Shown: one piece after another, positions 1-9,246 of the stretch
Numbering within the stretch: the stretch's first letter is position 1
How the letters are laid out: each line of letters begins with the position of its first letter
Assembly: GCF_002940665.1 (NCBI RefSeq)
Contig: NZ_MIGY01000003.1
Span: 1,097,573-1,161,572, forward strand
Origin: Xanthomonas arboricola
GTDB taxonomy: Bacteria; Pseudomonadota; Gammaproteobacteria; Xanthomonadales; Xanthomonadaceae
DNA length: 64,000 nt
Direction: 5' to 3'
The notes under the pieces: generated by a model
Databases searched by the model: none
Told to the model about the DNA's origin: nothing
Seen by the model: the letters and a program-made list of their open reading frames with translations, nothing else
Position numbers and translations under genes: made by a program

Positions 1-444
1 TTTCTGGTTCTCGTCGAGCACGCGCGATCGGGTACTGAGTGTGCACAAGGTGCCGTAGGCATAGCCTTCGCTGCCGACCAGCGGCACACCCACATACGAG
101 CGAATGCCCGGCGCGGCAGTGACCAGCGGGTTGAGCGCGAAGCGTGGGTCGGCCTCGGCGTCTGGCACTTCCAGCAGCTCGGTCCCCATCACCGCATAGG
201 AGCAGAACGACACGCTGCGCGGGGTGCCTTCCAGATCGGTGCCGCAGCGCGCCTTGAACCACTGGCGGTCGGCGTCCAGCAGCGACACGATCGCCATCGG
301 GGCGCCGGTGATGTGTGCGGCCAGCCACGCGATATCGTCGAATTCGGCCTCCGGCTCGGTATCCAGCACCCCCAACCGACGCACCGCTTCCACGCGCAAG
401 GCGTCGTCGGCGGGAATGGGCACGGGCGGCAACAGGACGGTCAT
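1..444 (-). CDS. GAF-domain protein, N-terminal part (gene runs off the window)
   Basis: Reading the minus strand from an ATG at 444 gives 148 codons that stay open to the window edge. The segment starts with a short helix (ADDALRVEAVRRLGVLDTEP), then a GAF-type fold with the phrases MAIVSLLDADRQWFKA, SYVGVPL and YGTLCTL. This pattern is typical of the small GAF domains placed before GGDEF or histidine-kinase modules in xanthomonads. The output domain lies outside the window, so signalling type is unknown. It resembles the GAF protein at 3896-4843 in order and wording, so the two are probably paralogues on either side of the M16 peptidase. No clear ribosome-binding site fixes the start. Confidence 0.75.
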   Translation of the reverse strand, partial: MTVLLPPVPIPADDALRVEAVRRLGVLDTEPEAEFDDIAWLAAHITGAPMAIVSLLDADRQWFKARCGTDLEGTPRSVSFCSYAVMGTELLEVPDAEADPRFALNPLVTAAPGIRSYVGVPLVGSEGYAYGTLCTLSTRSRVLDENQK

Positions 445-703
445 GGCGTGATCGGTGGGCAACGTCTGGGCAAGGTAGGTCGCCCCAGGTAACGGCGAGG
501 CGATGATCAACTTGAGCGCTTGCGGCCGGGCCTGCTTGCTGACTGGCTGACTGGCCGGCGGTTGTGCCCGGCCGGCGCCGCAGTCAGCACCCCGTCGCAC
601 CGCCCTGCCGGCAGCCGCGCATGGCGCCCCCCTGCCGGACAGCATTTGCGAGGCCGCCAGGTAGCCACTACCCTCGGCCGATTGTCCTGCTCTGGAGTGT
701 CAC

Positions 704-3583
704 ATGCTGCGTCCGCTGTCCCTGTTGATCGCCGGTATGCTCGGCGTCGCCGCCGGTGCCGTTGTTCCCGCCGTCGCAGCCGCCCCGGCCAGCCTGTCCA
801 AGCCCGCGGCCAGCAGTGCCATTCCCGAGATCGGCTACACCCGCTTCACCCTGCCCAATGGCCTGACCGTGGTCGTGCACGAGGATCACAAGGCGCCGGT
901 GGTGGCGGTGAGCATCTGGTACCACATCGGTTCCGGCGACGAGCCGGCCGGCAAGACCGGCTTTGCGCATCTGTTCGAGCATCTGATGTTCTCCGGCTCG
1001 GAGAACAATAAGGGCAGCTTCTTCGCGCCGCTGGAAAAGGTCGGCACCACCGACATGAACGGCACCACCTGGTTCGATCGCACCAACTATTTCGAGACCG
1101 TGCCGACCACTGCGCTGGACACCGCGTTGTGGCTGGAATCGGACCGCATGGGCCACCTGCTCGGCGCGATCGGCCAGGAAGAACTCGATACCCAGCGCGG
1201 CGTGGTGCAGAACGAGAAGCGCCAGGGCGAAAACCGTCCCTATGGCCGCGTGGACCAGAACATCCTGTCCAACCTGTTCCCGGCCAACCACCCGTACCAG
1301 CACGACACCATCGGCTCGATGGAAGATCTGGACGCGGCCTCGCTGGCCGACGTCAAACAGTGGTTCAACGACAACTACGGCGCCGCCAACACCACCCTGG
1401 TGCTGGCCGGCGACATCACCGTGGCGCAGGCGCGCGCCAAGGCGCTGCAGTATTTCGGCGACATCCCGTCCGGCAAGCCGGTGGCGCGCCAGCAGCCGTG
1501 GGTGACCCCGCTGGCCGCGCAGAAGCGTGGCGTGCAGCACGACCACGTCTCGCAGCCGCGCATCTACCGCACCTGGGCCGCACCGCAGCTGGGCAGCGAT
1601 GCGGCGATCCAGCTGGACCTGGCCACCACCGTGCTCGGCGGCGGCAAGACCTCGCGGCTGTATCAGCGCCTGGTCTACCAGGACAATCTGGTCGATGACG
1701 TATCAGCGGCGATCCAGCCGTTCGCGCTGTCCAGCCAGGTACAGATCCAGGCCGACGTGAAGGACGGCGTGGACCCGGCCAAGGTCGAGGCGATCATCGA
1801 CGAGGAGCTCAAGAAGTTCATCGCCCAGGGCCCGACCGCCGACGAACTGCAACGCGCGCAGGTGGCCTACCGCGCCGGCTTCGTGCGCGGGCTGGAAAAG
1901 GTCGGCGGCTTCGGCGGCAAGGCGGTGATCCTGGCCGAGGGTCAGGTCTACCGTGGCGACCCGGGCGCCTACAAGCAGGATCTGCAGCGCGGCCAGGCCG
2001 CCACCGTGGACAGCGTCAAGCAGACCGCCGCCACCTGGTTCGGCAAGGGCGACTATCTGCTTACGGTGCTGCCGGCCGGCAAGGATTTCGACCCCGCCGC
2101 CGAAGACAAGGCAGTGGTCGCGCGTGGCGACGAACCCGGCAAGCCGGCACCCAGGCTGCCGGCCGCCGGCAAGTACACCGTCACCGCCTCCACGCTGGAC
2201 CGCAGCAAGGGCGTGCCGCAGACCAGCCAGTTCCCCGACCTGAGCTTCCCGCAGCTGCAGCGCGGCAAGTTGAAGAACGGCATCGAGGTGATCCTGGCCG
2301 AGCGCCACACCATCCCGGTCACCCAGGTGGAGCTGCTGTTCGATGCCGGGTATGCGGCCGACCAGGGCAACAAGCTCGGGACCGCCAGCTTCAGCGCCGC
2401 GCTGATGAACGAGAGCACCGCCGCGCTGGATTCGGTGGAAGTGGCGCAGCGTCGCCAGCGCCTGGGCGCCATCACGGCGGTCGGCTGCGATCTGGACAGC
2501 TGCAGCGCCTCGCTGGATGCACTCAACGACCAGCTGCAGCCGTCGCTGCAGCTGTTCTCCGACATCGTGCGCAACCCGGCCTTCAAGGCGGCCGACATCG
2601 AGCGCATCCGCGGCCAGTGGTTGGCCGGCATCGCGCAGGAAAAGACCCAGCCCAACAGCCTGGCACTGCGCGCGTTGCCGCCGTTGCTGTTCGGCCAGAG
2701 CCACCCCTACGGCATCCCGCTCACCGGCAGCGGCACCGAGGCGGCGATCAAGAGCCTCAACGCCCAGGACCTGCAGGCCTTCCACCGCCAGTGGCTGCGT
2801 CCGGACAACCTGCGCATCCTGGTCGCCGGCGACACCACGCTGGCGCAGATCATCCCGCAGCTCGATGCCGCCTTCGGCGACTGGAAGGCCCCTGCCATGT
2901 CCTTGCCGAAGAAGAACCTGGTCCAGGTCGCCGCGCAGCCCAAGCCGCGCGTGTACCTGATCAACCGCCCGGATGCGCCGCAGTCGGTGATTCTGGCCGG
3001 CCTGCTCGCACCGTCCACCAAGGCGCCGGACAACCTGGCGATCGGCGTGGCCAACGGCGCCTTCGGCGGCACCTTCACCTCGCGCCTGAACATGAACCTG
3101 CGCGAGAACAAGCGCTGGGCCTACGGTGCCGGCACCCGCATGCTGGATGCGCAGGGCCAGCGGCCATACATGTTCTCCGCGCCGGTACAGACCGACAAGA
3201 CCGCCGAGTCGGCCAACGAGATCCTCAAGGAAGCCACCGCGATCATCGGCGACAAGCCGCTGACCACCGACGAGATCGAGAAGATCAAGAACCAGCGCAT
3301 CCGCGCCCTGCCCGGCAGCTTCGAAACCACCGGCGCGGTGCTGGGTGCGATCGAAGGCATCGTGCAGTTCGACCGCCCCGACGATTACGTGCAGACGCTC
3401 AAGCCGCGCCTGGAAGCGATCGACCAGCCAGCCGCGCAGAAGGCCATCAAGCAAATCATCGCGCCCAACGCGATGACCTGGGTGATCGTGGGCGACCTGA
3501 AGAAGATCGAAGCCCCGGTGCGTGCGCTCAAGCTGGGCGAGGTGCAGGTACTGGACGTGGACGGCAAGCCGGTCAAGCGCTGA
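704..3583 (+). CDS. Secreted M16 (pitrilysin-type) zinc metallopeptidase, two-lobed
   Basis: The 959-residue protein has an N-terminal signal peptide (about residues 1-27, ending in an Ala-rich stretch). The first half carries the inverted zinc motif HxxEH (HLFEH, His89 to His93) characteristic of family M16. The second half repeats the fold without that motif (starting near PQLQRGKLKNGIEVILAER), giving the usual active plus inactive lobe pair of about 95 kDa. Family members degrade peptides in the periplasm. A ribosome-binding site (CTGGAG) precedes the ATG. It stands alone as a monocistronic gene between two GAF-protein genes. The specific substrate cannot be told from sequence. Confidence 0.93.
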   Translation: MLRPLSLLIAGMLGVAAGAVVPAVAAAPASLSKPAASSAIPEIGYTRFTLPNGLTVVVHEDHKAPVVAVSIWYHIGSGDEPAGKTGFAHLFEHLMFSGSENNKGSFFAPLEKVGTTDMNGTTWFDRTNYFETVPTTALDTALWLESDRMGHLLGAIGQEELDTQRGVVQNEKRQGENRPYGRVDQNILSNLFPANHPYQHDTIGSMEDLDAASLADVKQWFNDNYGAANTTLVLAGDITVAQARAKALQYFGDIPSGKPVARQQPWVTPLAAQKRGVQHDHVSQPRIYRTWAAPQLGSDAAIQLDLATTVLGGGKTSRLYQRLVYQDNLVDDVSAAIQPFALSSQVQIQADVKDGVDPAKVEAIIDEELKKFIAQGPTADELQRAQVAYRAGFVRGLEKVGGFGGKAVILAEGQVYRGDPGAYKQDLQRGQAATVDSVKQTAATWFGKGDYLLTVLPAGKDFDPAAEDKAVVARGDEPGKPAPRLPAAGKYTVTASTLDRSKGVPQTSQFPDLSFPQLQRGKLKNGIEVILAERHTIPVTQVELLFDAGYAADQGNKLGTASFSAALMNESTAALDSVEVAQRRQRLGAITAVGCDLDSCSASLDALNDQLQPSLQLFSDIVRNPAFKAADIERIRGQWLAGIAQEKTQPNSLALRALPPLLFGQSHPYGIPLTGSGTEAAIKSLNAQDLQAFHRQWLRPDNLRILVAGDTTLAQIIPQLDAAFGDWKAPAMSLPKKNLVQVAAQPKPRVYLINRPDAPQSVILAGLLAPSTKAPDNLAIGVANGAFGGTFTSRLNMNLRENKRWAYGAGTRMLDAQGQRPYMFSAPVQTDKTAESANEILKEATAIIGDKPLTTDEIEKIKNQRIRALPGSFETTGAVLGAIEGIVQFDRPDDYVQTLKPRLEAIDQPAAQKAIKQIIAPNAMTWVIVGDLKKIEAPVRALKLGEVQVLDVDGKPVKR

Positions 3584-3895
3584 GGCTGGTCAGCCACACA
3601 CCGACGGCGCGGCCTTCGAGCCGCGCCGTTTCCACATGCGTGGTACGCAATGGTGCGTGTGCGTATGAGTCCCCGGTTCCTGCGTGCAATGCGCAGGCAT
3701 CGCACTCGGGTTTGAAATCTTGCGCCGGCGCTTCAGTCCGCCGGTTGCATGTCCCCTAGCTTGCGCAGCGCGACGGGGATGCGGATCTGAATCCGCCCTG
3801 CAGGCCGTGCTCGGGCGGATGGCAAATCCACGCCGCGTTATCGGCGGTGCCGGTATCGTTACATCTTTCTCGCTCGCGCTTGCCTGGCTTATTCG

Positions 3896-4843
3896 ATGAA
3901 GCAAATGCCCCCGGCTGACGAAGCCTCCCGCCAACAGGTCCTGGACGGCTATCGCATCGTCGACAGCCTGCCCGAGGACACCTACCAGGACGTGGTGCAG
4001 GTGGCGGCCTCGCTGTGCAACACACCAATCGCACTGATGTCGCTGGTCGATCGCGACCGCCAATGGTTCAAGGCCCAGCTCGGCCTGGGCATGCAGCAGA
4101 CCGACCGCAGCCAGGCAGTGTGCGATCACGCCATCCGCAGCCCCGAACAATTGATGGAAGTGCGCGACCTCACCCAGGACAGCCGCTTTGCCGATGTCTC
4201 GGTCGTCACCGGCGAGACCGGCGCGCGCTTCTATGCCGGCATGCCGCTGGTCACCTCCGATGGCGTGGCATTGGGCACCGTCTGCGTACTCGACACCGAG
4301 CCGCGCACGCTCACCGACATTCAACGCACCGGGCTGCAGGCATTGGCGCGCGTCACCATGCGCCTGCTGGACGAGCGCAAACGCCAGTTGCAGCTCGAGC
4401 GCGAGGCAATCCTGCAGCCGGTGGCACCGGCGGCCGTCCCGGTGGCCGCCGACATCGGTTATTGCCTGGTGATCCTGGAAGTGCAGGAGCTGGCCGCGCT
4501 GGCCGAAAAACAGAGCGAGCGGCTCCTGGGCCGCGCCTTGCAACAGCTCGACCAGTCCCTGGCCGCGCAGGCGCAAGCCAACGGCGACAGCGTGGACCGC
4601 GTGACCGACAGCGCCGAATTCATCGCCGTGCTGCGCGGCCCCGATGCCGAACAGAAGCTGCAGCGCCTGCGCGACATCGCCCAGCAGCAGCATGTGCACG
4701 GGCTCACGGTGCTGATCGGCCAGGCGCAGGCAACCCGTGGCGACGAGCCGATCGGGCAGGTGTTCCTGCGTGCGGAAGTCGCGCTGAGTGTCGAGAAAGA
4801 CCGCTATCGGCAGAGTCTGACGCAGGACGGACTCAGCGCTTGA
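3896..4843 (+). CDS. GAF-domain protein with degenerate GGDEF-like C-terminus
   Basis: The 315-residue soluble protein opens with a GAF domain (about residues 10-165; motifs IALMSLVDRDRQWFKA, RFYAGMPLV and LGTVCVLD). A linker follows, then a C-terminal region (about 185-310) with the rhythm of a GGDEF domain: a SAEFIAVL stretch stands where GGDEF-FxVLL would be, and AEVALSVEKDRYRQ matches the final helix. The catalytic GG(D/E)EF residues are missing, so it should not make cyclic di-GMP. It may be a ligand-binding or regulatory relic of a diguanylate cyclase. It is a likely paralogue of the partial gene at 1-444. The GGDEF relationship is inference from pattern only. Confidence 0.8.
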   Translation: MKQMPPADEASRQQVLDGYRIVDSLPEDTYQDVVQVAASLCNTPIALMSLVDRDRQWFKAQLGLGMQQTDRSQAVCDHAIRSPEQLMEVRDLTQDSRFADVSVVTGETGARFYAGMPLVTSDGVALGTVCVLDTEPRTLTDIQRTGLQALARVTMRLLDERKRQLQLEREAILQPVAPAAVPVAADIGYCLVILEVQELAALAEKQSERLLGRALQQLDQSLAAQAQANGDSVDRVTDSAEFIAVLRGPDAEQKLQRLRDIAQQQHVHGLTVLIGQAQATRGDEPIGQVFLRAEVALSVEKDRYRQSLTQDGLSA

Positions 4844-5273
4844 TGTAGCGCGGGGCGACCGTCCGGCTGCCGGCTGATCCGCCGTTTCATGGACGTGCCC
4901 TCACAACTCCTGCTGCGCGCCTCCAACCGCGCTTGCGTCGCGGGTGCTCCAAGGCACACGCGCCCTCGCCGCGAGAGCCGTGCCTTCTCGCCCCGGCGGG
5001 AGGGGGGTTCTGTTCGCGATATCTGACGAAGACTGCCTTACGTCTTCAATTCCTGTCGGGACGCTTCCCTTCTCCCACCGGGAGAAGGTGGCGCGCAGCG
5101 CCGGATGAGGGTGCGGTTGCCACGCGCTCGTGCGGCGCGCTTGGCGTGCAAGCTTCCATCGCTCCTGGCTGTCTCCGACCACAACACCTCCCTCGCTCGT
5201 CCACTTCCACGTCGCGCGGCGACCAGGTGATTGAGCGGTGTGGGCGAGTCGGGTGCAGAGCTGCGGATCTGCG

Positions 5274-5420
5274 GTTTGGCTGCAGGGCCCTTGCCCACCC
5301 ACCATCGCAGGACACGCCGCAAGTACGTCCGTGTGGGCGCTTACGCGGCATCCATGCCGCGTAAGGTCCCGCGATGGTGGGCGGGCAAGGACCAGTCGAG
5401 GTGGTCGGTGTGTATGGTTA
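5274..5420. repeat. Large inverted-repeat unit, copy 1
   Basis: A unit of about 147 bp. An inner perfect palindrome has 12-bp arms (CTTACGCGGCAT / ATGCCGCGTAAG, 5340-5365) separated by two bases. It lies inside near-perfect outer arms of about 23 bp (CTTGCCCACCCACCATCGC near 5290 and its complement ending near 5390). The unit recurs at 5480-5627. Confidence 0.8.
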
Positions 5421-5479
5421 CAAGCACGACATGACGCGGCGTCTGGATTACGGCGTATCCGATCAGTTACCAACGCCAG

Positions 5480-5627
5480 GTTTGGCTGCAGGGCCCTTGC
5501 CCGCCCACCCTCGCAGGACACGCCGCAAGTACATCCGTGTAGGCTCTTACGCGGCATCCATGCCGCGTAAGGTTCCGCGACGGTGGGCGCGCAAGGACCA
5601 GCCAAGATGGTCGGCGTGCATGGTTTT
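5480..5627. repeat. Large inverted-repeat unit, copy 2
   Basis: Second copy of the unit at 5274-5420 in the same orientation, offset by 206 bp and differing at scattered positions. The inner palindrome is intact, and the outer arms carry changes in both arms (CCCACCCTCGC against GCGACGGTGGG), so pairing is largely kept. Confidence 0.8.
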
Positions 5628-5877
5628 AAACGAGGCAACCAATCAACTCTCTGGCGCGGTGCCCTCGACGATTGCGGGACCCTTGTCGTGGATGCCGTCA
5701 GGGAGACGCCATGGACGGATTCACGGCGTGTGCCGCAAGCGGTGAGGGCACCGCGCACTCGCCGTCACGCGTCAACGGTGCGAGTGTGGCCGATACGTTG
5801 CCGCCCTCGATAAAGCGTCAGAGAGGTTTTGCTCGCCACTGCTGGCCAGCTGCACCCACACGCATTCACCGCCCCAC

Positions 5878-6891
5878 TCACCCGATCGCACACTGCTTCA
5901 ACTGGCGGTCCGCGTACCACAGCGCGCGGCGGGCCAGATCGTAGGCGCTGTCGGCCTGGCGCGGCAGCAGTTGCGCGGCCATCACCGGGTCGGCGCCGTT
6001 GTTCAAGGCGTGCTCGGCACGTTCCAGATCGCCCAGGTGCGTGCGTACCGGCGACAACAGGGATTTGCGTTTGGACGCATCGCACCGCGCGCTGCGTTGC
6101 TCCAGCGCTGCCAGCGCCTCGCGGATACGACGGCTGGCTTCGCCCTTGAGATCGGGCGGCGTCTCGTGCGCGATCGGCGCAGCCTTGTAGGCGTCGCCGG
6201 TCGCCTCGCTGCCCATCTCGGCCTGATTGCCCGCCAGCGCGGGGTTGAAGCGCACATCCGGCGGTGGTCGCGCCTTGGCCACCTGCGTCTGCGGCCCGTT
6301 GAGCATGTCGTTGAACTTCTTCATGCCGCGATTCATTTCCTGCATCGCCACATCGCCCAGCGTGCCATCGCTCTTCCAGTCCTTGGCAAAGCGCGTGTCC
6401 TGGTACTGCACCGGGTTGACCCGCTCCATCACATTGCGCGCCTTGGCCTGCGCGCGTTCGTCGGCCATGCCCGGCGGCACTGCAGCGTCTGCCTGCGCCA
6501 TCGGGTCGACCTGCGCATCGCGCGGCATGCGCACGCGGCCTTCGCGGGTGTAGAGCTGGGCCGCCATCGATTCGCCAGCCGGCGCGTTGGCGGCCGCCAC
6601 CTGCCGCTGCGGCGGTGGGGTGCGTGTCGGCGGTGGCGCACTGCGCGCGGCAGAGGCCGCGGCCGGCGCAGCGCGCTGTGTGGAATCGCGTTGCTGCGGC
6701 GGTGTTACCGGCGCCGGCAGGGTCAACTGCGGGCGCGGCACGAAATACACCTGCAAGCTGTCGTCGTGTCGCACGGTGTTGCGCGGCGGTGGCATATACA
6801 GCAACAGGCAGGCAAGAAAGAACAGGATGGCGCCCGTGCATGCGACAGCGGCGACATGCGGGACAAGCGTTTCCTTCCTGCGGGTAATCAC
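5878..6891 (-). CDS. Proline-rich, membrane-anchored periplasmic protein of unknown function
   Basis: From a GTG at 6891 the product is 337 residues. It has a short basic N-terminus (ITRRKE), one transmembrane segment (about residues 10-30, ending LLLYMPPP), a Pro/Ala/Gln-rich spacer (about 40-110) and a mainly helical, charged C-terminal region with two cysteines. The layout resembles TonB-like or envelope-anchored proteins, but no family signature was recognised. The frame stays open to an ATG at 7023. The GTG is preferred because it puts the basic residues and the anchor at the start, yet no strong ribosome-binding site decides it. The gene is monocistronic. Confidence 0.7.
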   Translation of the reverse strand: MITRRKETLVPHVAAVACTGAILFFLACLLLYMPPPRNTVRHDDSLQVYFVPRPQLTLPAPVTPPQQRDSTQRAAPAAASAARSAPPPTRTPPPQRQVAAANAPAGESMAAQLYTREGRVRMPRDAQVDPMAQADAAVPPGMADERAQAKARNVMERVNPVQYQDTRFAKDWKSDGTLGDVAMQEMNRGMKKFNDMLNGPQTQVAKARPPPDVRFNPALAGNQAEMGSEATGDAYKAAPIAHETPPDLKGEASRRIREALAALEQRSARCDASKRKSLLSPVRTHLGDLERAEHALNNGADPVMAAQLLPRQADSAYDLARRALWYADRQLKQCAIG

Positions 6892-7172
6892 AATGCGGGA
6901 GACCGATAGATGAGAGATGCGCACGCCGCACCGTGAACCCGATGCAGGACGCGCAAATCTAGCGGGCGTGGCGTCTGCGCGCGTTTGAAATTCGTTGTCT
7001 GGGCCGCAGGCGCCAGCCGCCATTCACATTAGCGAACACGGCGACCGACGTCCGGCGCTTGCCGACAGCCGCTGCGGTTGCACCGTCGGCATGGCTCCTG
7101 TGTGCCGTGGCGGCGGGCGTCCAGCCAACATCCGGTCGATGACGGCCTGCGCAGGTGCGGGCCGCACGTAGC

Positions 7173-7925
7173 TCAGCCATCCTCCGGGCGGTACAGCCGC
7201 TGGCAGACCTCGCAGAAGAACGCCCGCCGCCCGGCCTTGCCCAGATGCTTTCGATACTGCAGCGGCGCGCCATCGCGCGGGCAGCTGGTCTTGGTATGCA
7301 CCTGATAATGCTTCTTCAGCACGAAGGCTTTTTTCCAGGTGTAGAAGTCGAAACTGTAATCGCGCGCCTGGGTGACCAGCTCGCCGAGCTTGCGCGCCGG
7401 CAATGCGCCTATTGTGCTTTCCGGATGCACACGGATGCGATGCAGCACTTCGTTCTTGATGATGTTGCCGACGCCGGCAAAGATGGTCTGGTCCAGCAAC
7501 GCATCGGCGGCAAGCATGCCGGGTGCGGCGCGCAACTTGCGCCGTGCCTGCGCGCCATCCCAGTGCGGGTTCATGACATCCGCCGTCCAGTCATAGACCT
7601 CGTCCAGCGGGCGCTCGATGAACTGCACCGAGCAGGCGTAGAAATTCAACCGCTGGCCCTTGGAAAACTCCAGGCGCAGACGCGGCACCGCATTCGGCTT
7701 GTCTTCGTCGATGCGATAACTGCCGAACAACAGAAAGTGGATGCGCACGCTGAACTGCGCGCACTCGATCAGGAAGTGCTTGCCCCAGCTGCGTAACGCC
7801 AGCACCTTTTGCTGCTCCAGCCGGGCGATGTCCTGCTTGCTGTTGCCGGACACGCGCAGGATCTTGCGGCCGACAAACGCTTCGGTCTGCTCGCGCAGGA
7901 TGACAAGGGAAGGACCTTCTGGCAT
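7173..7925 (-). CDS. nei: Fpg/Nei-family DNA glycosylase/AP lyase (endonuclease VIII-like)
   Basis: The 250-residue protein begins MPEGP, so after Met removal Pro is the N-terminal nucleophile and Glu the adjacent catalytic acid, the hallmark of Fpg/Nei base-excision glycosylases. The helix-two-turn-helix region includes LLDQTIFAGVGNIIKNE. The C-terminal zinc finger (SCPRDG ... FFCEVCQRLY) supplies four cysteines. It removes oxidised bases from DNA and nicks the strand. The start at 7925 is fixed by the MPEGP motif even though the frame extends further upstream. It is divergent from the DUF72 gene at 8033, an arrangement that leaves about 107 bp for both promoters. Confidence 0.93.
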   Translation of the reverse strand: MPEGPSLVILREQTEAFVGRKILRVSGNSKQDIARLEQQKVLALRSWGKHFLIECAQFSVRIHFLLFGSYRIDEDKPNAVPRLRLEFSKGQRLNFYACSVQFIERPLDEVYDWTADVMNPHWDGAQARRKLRAAPGMLAADALLDQTIFAGVGNIIKNEVLHRIRVHPESTIGALPARKLGELVTQARDYSFDFYTWKKAFVLKKHYQVHTKTSCPRDGAPLQYRKHLGKAGRRAFFCEVCQRLYRPEDG

Positions 7926-8032
7926 GCGCCCAGTATCGAAGTCGTCGGTGAGTCGGCCGTGAGCGCAGTGCACACGCAACGCTGACACGCGCGCATGCAT
8001 AGAGTGCTGCCCACCCGTCTTGCGTACACCTC

Positions 8033-8814
8033 ATGCAGGCTCGTTCATCCATCGCCGTGCCGCGCGTGCGCTGTGGCTGCGCAGGCTGGTCGATTCCGGC
8101 CGCCGACCGCGCTGCATTCGGCGATGGTGCCAGCGTCTTGCAGCGCTACGCCACACGTTTTGATGCGGTGGAAATCAACTCCTCGTTCCATCGTCCGCAC
8201 CGTGCCAGTACCTACGCACGCTGGGCCGACAGCGTGCCGGAGGATTTCCGCTTTTCGGTCAGCTGCCGCGCAGCATCAGCCACGATGCACGCCTGCAGGG
8301 TGTGGGTCCGTTGCTGGATGCCTTCCTCGCCCAGGCCGGTGCGCTGGGCACGCGATTGGGCTGCCTGCTGCTGCAACTGCCGCCCAGCGCTGTGTTCGAT
8401 GCGCCGGTGGCGGCCAGGTTTTTCGCCATGCTGCGGCGGCGCTGGGACGGCGGCGTGGTCTGCGAACCGCGCCATGCCAGCTGGTTTCTCCCGCAGGCAC
8501 AGGCGCTGCTGGCGCGCCACCGCATCGCACGCTGCGCCGCCGATCCGGCGCCGGTGCCGGACGCCGCCACACCGGGTGCGACAGCCGGCCCGCAGTACTG
8601 GCGCTGGCATGGCGCACCGCGCATCTACTACAGCAGCTACGACGACAGTGCGCTGCAGACACTGGCCGACGCGGTCCGCGGCGCAGCGCACGACGTGGCG
8701 CAGCTGCAGGCGGAACGCTGGGTGATCTTCGACAACACCGCCGCCGGGCTGGCAGTGCCCAACGCGCTACAGCTGCAGCGTTTGCTGCAGGCCGATCGCC
8801 CGCGCCAAGGCTGA
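8033..8814 (+). pseudogene. DUF72 (YecE-like) protein gene with a -1 frameshift
   Basis: Two frames together spell one DUF72 protein of about 260 residues. The first (from 8033) gives CGCAGWSIPAADR, EINSSFHRPHRASTYARWA and PEDFRFSV. The second (to a stop at 8814) continues with LPRSISHDARLQG, LLDAFLAQAGALG and YYSSYDDSAL. The join is at about 8261, where GTC-AG-CTG appears instead of the expected GTC-AAG-CTG, consistent with loss of one A. Either the gene is broken here or the base was missed in sequencing. DUF72 is of unknown biochemical function. It is divergent from the nei-like gene. Confidence 0.85.
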
Positions 8815-9246
8815 CGCGCGAAGACGGCACGCCACCTGGCTTTATTCGGCGTGCCGCCGGGCGCGTCCACGCCGCGCTGCAATCGGTCAGGCGGGCAGGG
8901 CCGCCCTGCCCTGGCCCTGCCCCATGTTCGCCAGCTGCCATGCACTGGCAGTGCCGCCCGCCCGTCGCTCGCCACGCTGCGCCCGCCGCGCGCTGTGGCG
9001 CGCATCTTGCAGCGATGTCGGCAATCCGACGCGGTCCGCACGCGGCTCAAGCTGCCTCGATCCGGGCCGATAGGCCTGAATCGGCAACGCAGCCCGCGCA
9101 ACCACCTGCAGCACCGCGCCGGATCACCTTGCTGAATCCAGTCGTCTCCGTGCGAAGCCTGTCGGCCTGCCGACACCGTCGTCCGGCCCCGCCCGCCACT
9201 TCGGTCGTTTACCATGCCGCACGTCACTGCCCGTTCTGGAGATGCC
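8815..9246. other. Intergenic, about 430 bp
   Basis: No gene is seen. A GC-rich hairpin (GGGCAGGGCCGCCCTGCCC, about 8894-8912) lies in the first third and could act as a terminator for the DUF72 transcript, although no T tract follows. The remainder presumably carries the trehalase promoter. Confidence 0.4.

Larger units (their letters stand above)
4844..5877. repeat. Gene-free 1 kb stretch packed with structured repeats
   Basis: No credible gene is seen; open frames here have alternating compositional bias and lie over repeats. About 5060-5120 holds an inverted repeat of the CTCCCACCGGGAGAAGG type followed by CCGGATGAGGGTGCGG, a common Xanthomonas intergenic element. About 5274-5627 holds two copies of a long cruciform unit, listed separately. 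Confidence 0.6.

Noticed and set aside
5274..5627. CRISPR array
   Set aside because: Only two long copies, each itself palindromic, with no regular spacer series and no cas genes.
4901..5758. 285-residue open frame on the minus strand over the repeats
   Set aside because: Its repeated segments simply translate the cruciform units; no ribosome-binding site or domain.
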